Assembly: GCA_946480685.1 (NCBI GenBank)
Contig: CAMLLI010000266.1
Location: forward strand, 1-6,517
DNA: 6,517 nt
Direction of reading: 5' to 3'
Source: an uncultured Flammeovirgaceae bacterium
GTDB lineage: Bacteria; Bacteroidota; Bacteroidia; Cytophagales; Cyclobacteriaceae
In this document: positions 1 to 4,553 of the stretch, one piece after another
Layout of the letters: each line of letters opens with the position of its first letter
How positions within the stretch are numbered: the first letter of the stretch is position 1
Translations under genes and position numbers: made by a program
Notes under the pieces: model-generated
Seen by the model: only the letters and a program-made list of their open reading frames with translations
The model's database searches: none
What the model was told of the DNA's origin: nothing

Positions 1-38
1 TGAACACAATTTGACTGAAAGATGCAAAGTTTGATCAG

Positions 39-78
39 CTCGCGCAATACACGGCAACAATATGTATAGTGGCGCGAG
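39..78 (-). terminator. Possible hairpin downstream of rlmN
   Basis: A 7-bp inverted repeat (CTCGCGC at 39-45, GCGCGAG at 72-78) is extended by ATAC (47-50) pairing with GTAT (64-67). It begins 3 nt beyond the rlmN stop codon on the minus strand. The position suits transcript termination or 3'-end protection. There is no clear U-run after the stem and the loop is long, so this is a weak call. The rest of positions 1-80 contains no supportable gene. Confidence 0.3.
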
Positions 79-80
79 GT

Positions 81-1127
81 TTATGATTTATTGGCCAACT
101 GTCCGCAGGCAGCATCTATATCTTTGCCGCGGCTCTTGCGTATGCGTGTAGTAATACCGTGGCTTTCGAGCAGGTGCATATACATGTCCAGCACTTCCGT
201 TGAGGCCTGCTGAAATTCGCCATCATCAATCGGGTTATACTCGATGAGATTTACTTTCGAAGGAACGATCTTGCAGAACTTCAGTAACGCTTTGGCATGT
301 TCTTCGGTATCATTGATGCCTTTCCACACAACATACTCGTAGGTAACTTTTCGTTTTGTTTTATCATACCAGTAACGGAGTGCATCGCCTAATTCATCCA
401 GCGGGTTGGTATCGTTGATCGGCATGATAGACGAACGTGTTTTGTCCAACGCAGCGTGCAGTGATACAGCCAGGTTAAACTTCACACCATCATCAGCCAT
501 TTTTATAATCATCTTGGCAATGCCCACGGTAGAAACAGTAATTCGTTTCGATGCCATGTTCAATCCTTTCTGTGAAGTAATCTTGTCGATGGCAGAGATC
601 ACGTTGCTGTAGTTCAGCAACGGTTCGCCCATTCCCATGAAAACTATATTTGTGAGCGGGCGCCCAAAAAATAATTCAGCTTGTTCCTTGATGGCCACCA
701 CCTGGTCGTAAATCTCGTCAGGTGTTAAGTTACGCTGGCGTTTCAGTCGTGCCGTTGCGCAGAACTTGCACGCGAGACTGCAACCTACCTGTGAGGATAC
801 ACAAGCCGTGATGCGCTTCTCGGTAGGGATGAGTACAGATTCCACCACCATGCCATCGAAAAGCGTAACTGCATTTTTGATCGTGCCATCGGCACTGCGC
901 TGCATGTGGTCTACCTTGATGTGATTGATGGTGAAATGTTCCTTCAGCATATCGCGAAGGCCGATGGAGAGATTCGTCATCTGGTCAAAACTCTTGGCCG
1001 CTTTATTCCAGAGCCACTCGTAAACCTGTTGAGCCCGGAATGCTTTTTCCCCATGCTGCACGAAAAATTCCTTTAATTCGTCCAGTTTAAGCTTTCGTAT
1101 ATCGCGTTTAGAAACTGTCTCCACCAT
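81..1127 (-). CDS. rlmN: 23S rRNA (adenine(2503)-C(2))-methyltransferase RlmN
   Basis: This is a radical-SAM enzyme that methylates C2 of A2503 in 23S rRNA and, in characterised members, A37 of some tRNAs. The 348-aa length fits the family. An N-terminal helical RNA-binding region (about 1-75) precedes the radical-SAM barrel. The CxxxCxxC motif for the 4Fe-4S cluster is at C116, C120 and C123, inside the family signature CVSSQVGC. The two catalytic cysteines are also present: C109, which starts that signature, and C341 in the C-terminal DAACGQL. GMGEP (165-169) is the SAM-binding motif. An in-frame TTG seven codons upstream (1148) would give 355 aa. I prefer the ATG at 1127 because a TACCTTTG promoter box lies between the two starts, so the TTG would not be transcribed from it. 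The gene appears monocistronic and intact. Confidence 0.95.
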   Translation of the reverse strand: MVETVSKRDIRKLKLDELKEFFVQHGEKAFRAQQVYEWLWNKAAKSFDQMTNLSIGLRDMLKEHFTINHIKVDHMQRSADGTIKNAVTLFDGMVVESVLIPTEKRITACVSSQVGCSLACKFCATARLKRQRNLTPDEIYDQVVAIKEQAELFFGRPLTNIVFMGMGEPLLNYSNVISAIDKITSQKGLNMASKRITVSTVGIAKMIIKMADDGVKFNLAVSLHAALDKTRSSIMPINDTNPLDELGDALRYWYDKTKRKVTYEYVVWKGINDTEEHAKALLKFCKIVPSKVNLIEYNPIDDGEFQQASTEVLDMYMHLLESHGITTRIRKSRGKDIDAACGQLANKS

Positions 1128-1135
1128 AACGGGTG

Positions 1136-1143
1136 CAAAGGTA
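1136..1143 (-). promoter_or_regulatory. Bacteroidota-type -7 promoter box for rlmN
   Basis: The minus strand reads TACCTTTG, an exact match to the Bacteroidota primary-sigma -7 consensus TAnnTTTG. It ends only 8 nt (CACCCGTT) before the rlmN ATG. No good -33 TTG-type element is seen at the usual spacing. About three exact 8-mer matches are expected by chance in the window on both strands, so the support comes from the position directly before a start codon. Transcription from it would give a 5' leader of only a few bases. Confidence 0.6.
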
Positions 1144-1166
1144 CGCAAGAAAAATATTAACCTTTC

Positions 1167-1205
1167 ATCTGTGTAGGATTCTGGCGCGAATCAAAATCTA
1201 CAGAT
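1167..1205 (-). terminator. Imperfect hairpin between small ORF and rlmN
   Basis: Inverted repeats ATCTGT (1167-1172) and ACAGAT (1200-1205) form an outer stem, and GATTC/GAATC near the centre forms an inner stem around a GC-rich loop, with an asymmetric internal bulge. It overlaps the presumed stop of the small frameshifted ORF. On the minus strand it is followed after a short gap by AATATTTTTC, so it could terminate the 1839-to-1205 transcription unit before the rlmN promoter. The stem is weak. Confidence 0.3.
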
Positions 1206-1385
1206 CAACGTTTTTGTTTTATATAATCCCTGATGATTTTTTTGAATTCATCCGCTGTATATTCTTCCGGCTTTTATGTCTTCCTCAGCTTTTAATGCGC
1301 TTGCAATCGCTGCTTCTTCGGCTTTCAACAATCGTTCGATCATCACTTCCCGTTCTGCTTTTTTAAGCTCTTCGTTGCTGTCCAT
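1205..1385 (-). pseudogene. Small charged helical protein gene with apparent frameshift
   Basis: An ATG at 1385 lies 13 nt after the stop of the lipocalin-like gene on the same strand. It opens a frame encoding 45 aa (MDSNEELKKAER..., ending at a TGA at 1248-1250). The sequence is rich in E, K and A and probably helical. Near residue 38 (ATAAAAGCCGG) the sense of the frame seems to shift. Deleting one A from the four-A run restores a continuous 59-aa product that continues ...EEDIKPEEYTADEFKK and ends IRDYIKQKR at a TGA (1205-1207). The restored C-terminus is as protein-like as the N-terminus, which argues for a real gene with a one-base insertion or a sequencing error. A genuine 45-aa protein is possible. 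The family is not recognised and no function can be assigned. The position suggests co-transcription with the upstream gene. Confidence 0.45.
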
Positions 1386-1398
1386 GTTTTCGGAAATA

Positions 1399-1839
1399 TC
1401 ATTTTATTCTCACAAAAATTTTGGTCTCGCATGCGCGCGAAGCGTTGGAAATGATCAGTGAATCGGCTTCAAATTTCTCTACGGTAAAACTCTCCAGTAT
1501 GGTGCGTGATTTTTTATCCAGAAAATGTAGCGCATCACCATTAAACTTATACAGCAGCGATTTCGAATTGTAAGATTTACTTTTACTCACAATACGCGTA
1601 CTCTCTTCGGCTACATTTTTTTCTTTGAACTGAATTACCTGCGGTGTAGCACCCGACATACTTTTCATGTCATCAACAACTTCTTCTATACCGGTCTCTT
1701 CATTGCTGTCCAGGTTTTCATCCAGGCAACTGGTTTGTTTAACGAGTTGCCATTTGCCAATAATAGATTGCGCGTGGGATGTAGCATAACTCGAGCATAC
1801 AGCAAGGGCTACCATGAAAAGGGCTATACGAGCATTCAT
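1399..1839 (-). CDS. Secreted lipocalin-like hypothetical protein
   Basis: This is a 146-aa protein. Residues 1-23 look like a signal peptide: N-terminal R4, a hydrophobic stretch FMVALAVCSS, and a likely cleavage after SHA before Q24. C15 sits within the hydrophobic core behind LAV, a poor lipobox, so signal peptidase I export to the periplasm or outside is more likely than lipidation. The mature start IIGKWQLV resembles the GxW opening strand of lipocalin-like domains of Bacteroidota. An acidic segment (about 39-58) follows, and the rest alternates in a beta-rich pattern (VIQFKEK, LLYKFNGDALHFLD, FTVEKFEADSLIIS). Two cysteines in the mature protein, C38 and C137, could form a disulfide joining the N- and C-terminal strands. 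Ligand and role are unknown. The ATG at 1839 has no Shine-Dalgarno sequence. It is the first gene of a small minus-strand unit and diverges from the DUF1611 gene. Confidence 0.7.
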   Translation of the reverse strand: MNARIALFMVALAVCSSYATSHAQSIIGKWQLVKQTSCLDENLDSNEETGIEEVVDDMKSMSGATPQVIQFKEKNVAEESTRIVSKSKSYNSKSLLYKFNGDALHFLDKKSRTILESFTVEKFEADSLIISNASRACETKIFVRIK

Positions 1840-1962
1840 AAAAACGTCAGGTTTATATCACAATTTACTCAAAATTTAGGCCACACGCTTTCATCATCGA
1901 TACAGCTTTTGAAAACTCACTTTATTGCGCGAAATTCCGGCCCTTCAGAAAGCTAAATCAAT
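1840..1962. promoter_or_regulatory. Divergent intergenic spacer
   Basis: This 123-bp AT-rich spacer lies between divergent starts at 1839 (minus) and 1963 (plus), so it must hold promoters for both units unless they are read from elsewhere. I see no exact TAnnTTTG on either strand. The minus strand has a near match, TAAATTTTG, with one extra T. No operator palindrome stands out. The call rests on geometry only. Confidence 0.4.
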
Positions 1963-3039
1963 ATGACAAAAAGTAACGCAATTGTACTTACCGGTGGATT
2001 CCTCGACACCGGCAGCTCTAAGACTGCGCACGGATTGATCCGCGGCACAGATCGCTTTACGATCGTTGGCGTCATCGACAGTAAACATCCGGGTAAAGAT
2101 GCCGGTGAAGTACTGGACGGACGTAAACGAAATATTCCGATCTATTCATCCATCGCTGATTTTTTGAAGAATGCTCCTGTAAAAGCTACACATTGTGTAG
2201 TGGGCGTTGCTACCAAAGGCGGTGTAATTCCGGATTCACTTCGGGCGCTGCTCAAAGAAGCATTGGATAGCGGGTATAACCTGGTGAACGGTTTACATGA
2301 ATATGTATCGGATATACCGGAGCTGGCTGACCTCGCGAAACAGAAAGGACTTGAAATTATTGATGTTCGTAAACCTAAAAAATTCAGAGACCTTCATTTC
2401 TGGACTGGCAAAATAAAAGAAGTGAAGTGTCCGAAGATTGCTGTATTAGGAACCGACTGCGCTTTGGGTAAACGTACAACCACACGATTTCTCGTAGAGG
2501 CTATGCGCAAAGCCGGCTATAAGGCGGAGATGATCTATACCGGGCAAACCGGTTGGATGCAAGGCGCTAAATATGGTTTTGTTTTCGATTCGACCCTGAA
2601 TGATTTTATATCGGGTGAAATGGAGCATGCCGTTGTAACCTGCTACAACGAAGAGAAACCGGATATCATTTTCATTGAAGGACAATCATCGCTGCGTAAC
2701 CCGAGCGGACCCGCAGGAGCGGAGTGGATTGTTTCGGCGGATGCCGATGCCGTTGTGTTGCAACATAATCCGGCCCGCAAGCAGTATAAAGACATGGAAT
2801 ATTATCCCGCCTATATAGCCGATCCAAAAGATGAGATCGAACTCATTCGTATATATGGCGCACCTACGGTAGCAGTTACGATCAACACAGCAAAAATGAC
2901 GGAGCAGGATGCTCGAACGTATGCACAGCAATATGAAGCACAACTCGGTATACCCGTAGTACTTCCGCTGGAAGATGGCGTGGATGGACTGGTACCTGTG
3001 TTTGAAACACTGATCAAGAAAAGTCTTGCGCAGGTTTAA
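1963..3039 (+). CDS. DUF1611 (DgcN-family) P-loop protein
   Basis: This 358-aa cytoplasmic protein is recognised as the DUF1611/COG3367 family. The N-terminal Rossmann-like part (about 5-140) has IVLTGGFLDTGSSKTAHGL, a VVGVATKGG loop (79-87) and a YNLVNGLHE segment. The C-terminal P-loop domain carries the variant Walker A GTDCALGKRTTT (163-174), then YTGQTGWMQGAKYG (192-205) and a Walker B-like stretch DIIFIEGQSS (234-243). Characterised relatives in marine Proteobacteria and haloarchaea are DgcN, a D-glutamate N-acetyltransferase paired with the racemase DgcA. The same pairing occurs here: the epimerase gene follows 31 bp downstream, almost certainly co-transcribed. Whether this Bacteroidota protein acetylates D-Glu or acts on another D-amino-acid compound cannot be told from sequence. 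The start ATG has no Shine-Dalgarno; the adenine-rich upstream region is normal for the phylum. All family motifs appear intact. Confidence 0.85.
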   Translation: MTKSNAIVLTGGFLDTGSSKTAHGLIRGTDRFTIVGVIDSKHPGKDAGEVLDGRKRNIPIYSSIADFLKNAPVKATHCVVGVATKGGVIPDSLRALLKEALDSGYNLVNGLHEYVSDIPELADLAKQKGLEIIDVRKPKKFRDLHFWTGKIKEVKCPKIAVLGTDCALGKRTTTRFLVEAMRKAGYKAEMIYTGQTGWMQGAKYGFVFDSTLNDFISGEMEHAVVTCYNEEKPDIIFIEGQSSLRNPSGPAGAEWIVSADADAVVLQHNPARKQYKDMEYYPAYIADPKDEIELIRIYGAPTVAVTINTAKMTEQDARTYAQQYEAQLGIPVVLPLEDGVDGLVPVFETLIKKSLAQV

Positions 3040-3070
3040 CCTATAAATTCGATTCTCAAATTAACGATAC

Positions 3071-4144
3071 ATGACGAAGATCAAAGAAGTAAAAGTCTGG
3101 AGTGTAGACCTGGGTAACACCAAACCCTATACCATTGCTTTTAAGACAGTAGATGAAGTGCGTAACGCTTTTGTAGAGATTACACTCGACAACGGCTTAA
3201 CCGGTATTGGCTCGGGCAACCCGAGCGAATATGTAGTAGGTGAAACACTCGATCAATGCCTGGAGGCACTGGAAGAAAAAAATCTCGAGTTCCTCATTGG
3301 GCGCGACATTCGTGAATTCAATCAGCTGACATTCGATGTATGGAAGAAATTTCCTGAGAACCCGTCAGCACGTGCAGCACTGGATATTGCCTTGCACGAT
3401 GTGTTTACCAAGTACCTGGATATACCGCTGGTAAAGTTCCTCGGGCAAAAAATCAAGAAGCTTCCTACTTCCAATACCATCGGTATCAAGAATGTAGAAG
3501 AAACACTGAAGGAAGCGAAAGACTATATTCAGCGTGGCTTCAAGGTATTGAAAGTAAAACTCGGCCACAGCCTGGATGAAGATGTAGAGCGCCTCATGAA
3601 ACTGCGCGAAGAGCTGGGCAACGGTGTGGTTATACGCGTGGATGCAAACCAGGGATATACCGTGCACCAGACCATCGAACTATATGGTCGTGCTTATGAT
3701 CTGAACCTCGAACTGATTGAGCAACCTTTACCGGCCCACGATATAGCCGAGATGAAAGGTTTACCAAAAGAAGTAAGAAAAGTTCTGGCTGCCGATGAAT
3801 CGCTCATTACTCCGGCCGATGCTATCGAATTGGTAAAGCCTCCGAAAGCTGCAGCAATCTTCAATATCAAGTTGATGAAATGCGGAGGTATCAGTCAGGC
3901 GTTGAAAATTGCAGATATAGCACTGCATGAAAATATAGACCTCTTCTGGGGATGTAACGATGAAAGTATAGTAAGCATCACCGCTGCATTACACGCTGCA
4001 TACTCCTGTGCGAATACGAAATATATAGACCTGGATGGAAGCCTCGACCTGGCACGCGATGTTGTAAAAGGCGGCTTCGTTTTGAAGGATGGCTATATGT
4101 ACTGCTCTGATAAGCCAGGACTTGGTGTAGAACGTATTGGGTAA
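3071..4144 (+). CDS. Dipeptide epimerase-like enzyme (enolase superfamily, DgcA-like)
   Basis: This 357-aa enzyme belongs to the muconate lactonizing (MLE) subgroup of the enolase superfamily. It would invert an alpha-carbon of a dipeptide or N-acyl amino acid through an Mg2+-stabilised enolate. The N-terminal capping domain covers about 1-125 and the barrel about 130-345. The catalytic lysines are K163 of the KVK motif (161-163) and K267 in NIKLMKCGG. Mg2+ ligands are D191 (DANQG), E217 (EQP) and D242 (ADES). The DLD at 320-322 matches the DxD motif that binds the dipeptide ammonium group in L-Ala-D/L-Glu epimerases. By recalled alignment, K25 stands where Bacillus subtilis YkfB has R24, which contacts the glutamate side chain, so specificity may differ. 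It is the second gene of an operon with the DUF1611 protein. Alternative role: N-acetyl-D-glutamate racemase (DgcA). Fold and chemistry are near certain; the substrate is open. Confidence 0.88.
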   Translation: MTKIKEVKVWSVDLGNTKPYTIAFKTVDEVRNAFVEITLDNGLTGIGSGNPSEYVVGETLDQCLEALEEKNLEFLIGRDIREFNQLTFDVWKKFPENPSARAALDIALHDVFTKYLDIPLVKFLGQKIKKLPTSNTIGIKNVEETLKEAKDYIQRGFKVLKVKLGHSLDEDVERLMKLREELGNGVVIRVDANQGYTVHQTIELYGRAYDLNLELIEQPLPAHDIAEMKGLPKEVRKVLAADESLITPADAIELVKPPKAAAIFNIKLMKCGGISQALKIADIALHENIDLFWGCNDESIVSITAALHAAYSCANTKYIDLDGSLDLARDVVKGGFVLKDGYMYCSDKPGLGVERIG

Positions 4145-4159
4145 ATATAGTGCCATAAC

Positions 4160-4338
4160 GTCACTTCGAGCGAGCTATATACAATCGGGAGATGCTTTCC
4201 CCGCGAGAAGCCCCCTTGTGGTAAGTATAAAATGAAGAATACTGATGCCTCGTGCAAGGCTCACTACCTCGGGGTTTCTCGCGGCAAGATTGCACATTGT
4301 AGCAAACAAAACTCGCTCGAAATGACGCTACTTTAACC
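4160..4338. repeat. Tandem inverted-repeat element, copy 1 (179 bp)
   Basis: This is the first of two full tandem copies with an exact 179-bp period (GTCACTTCGAGCG at 4160, 4339 and 4518). Each copy has outer inverted arms (GTCACTTCGAGCGAGC at the left, CTCGCTCGAAATGAC at the right), inner arms CCGCGAGAAGCCCC and GGGGTTTCTCGCGG, and a small central hairpin GCCT-CGTGCA-AGGC. The arms resemble the TTTCGAGCG/CGCTCGAAATGAC dispersed repeats common in Bacteroidota intergenic regions. It begins 16 bp after the epimerase gene stop. There is no transposase, so it is REP- or MITE-like. Confidence 0.85.
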
Positions 4339-4517
4339 GTCACTTCGAGCGTGCTATATATAACCTGGGCGATGCTCTCCCCGCGAGAAGCCCCCTCGCT
4401 GGAAGTATAAATCGAAGAATACTGATGCCTCGTGCAAGGCTCACTACCTCGGGGTTTCTCGCGGCAAGAGCGCACGTTGTAGCAAACAAAGCTCGCTCGA
4501 AATGACGCTACTTCAAC
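4339..4517. repeat. Tandem inverted-repeat element, copy 2 (179 bp)
   Basis: This copy is about 90% identical by eye to copy 1. A 56-bp core (4234-4289 in copy 1, 4414-4469 here) is identical. Differences cluster in the left quarter and the segment between the left inner arm and the core, with compensating one-base indels that keep the period at 179. Inner arms and central hairpin are preserved. The left outer arm has one change (GAGCGTGC), while the right outer arm is a full GCTCGCTCGAAATGACG. Confidence 0.85.
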
Positions 4518-4533
4518 GTCACTTCGAGCGAGC
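4491..4533 (-). terminator. Junction hairpin, likely terminator for the M56 gene
   Basis: The right arm of repeat copy 2 (4491-4507) and the left arm of the truncated copy 3 (4517-4533) form a 17-bp stem with a 9-nt loop. The single DNA mismatch becomes a G-U pair in minus-strand RNA. It lies 20 nt after the M56 stop, and the minus strand continues into TTTGTTTGC, a modest U-rich tract. This fits an intrinsic terminator. A similar arm pair at the copy 1/copy 2 junction could act as backup or serve the plus-strand operon. Confidence 0.5.
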
Positions 4534-4543
4534 TATATATACA
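4518..4543. repeat. Truncated third copy of the tandem element
   Basis: Only the left outer arm (GTCACTTCGAGCGAGC, 4518-4533) and a few following AT-rich bases remain, ending about 10 bp before the M56 gene stop codon. It keeps the 179-bp register exactly, so it is either the end of an array cut by deletion or the edge of a tandem duplication whose unit was an arm plus an element. Confidence 0.75.
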
Positions 4544-4553
4544 CTGATTTTTC

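Noticed and set aside
22..30. Minus-strand AAACTTTGC resembling a -7 promoter box for a gene to the left of the window
   Set aside because: It has AA instead of TA at the first positions, and the gene it would serve is outside the window, so it cannot be supported.
119..126. Plus-strand TATCTTTG, an exact -7 box match
   Set aside because: It is inside rlmN on the antisense strand with no gene start downstream; a few such matches are expected by chance in a window this size.
1128..1148. TTG start giving a 355-aa RlmN
   Set aside because: The promoter box TACCTTTG lies within this extension, and the ATG at 1127 gives the normal family length.
2186..2200. 15-bp palindrome CTACACATTGTGTAG that looks like a TACA/TGTA repressor operator
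   Set aside because: It is inside the DUF1611 coding region at ordinary codons, and the spacing between half-sites does not fit the compact BlaI/MecI operator. Chance is likely.
3365..3667. A 100-aa minus-strand open frame inside the epimerase gene
   Set aside because: It is a shadow of a conserved enzyme gene containing catalytic residues; the minus-strand product shows no family signature.
4161..4475. A 104-aa minus-strand open frame with an internally repeated peptide (REKPRGSEPCTRHQYSS twice)
   Set aside because: It lies wholly inside the tandem 179-bp repeats, and its repetition simply mirrors the DNA period. No start signal or independent coding evidence is seen.
4145..4553. CRISPR array
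   Set aside because: There are only two and a fraction copies of a long 179-bp unit with internal dyads; no short direct repeats with unique spacers are present.
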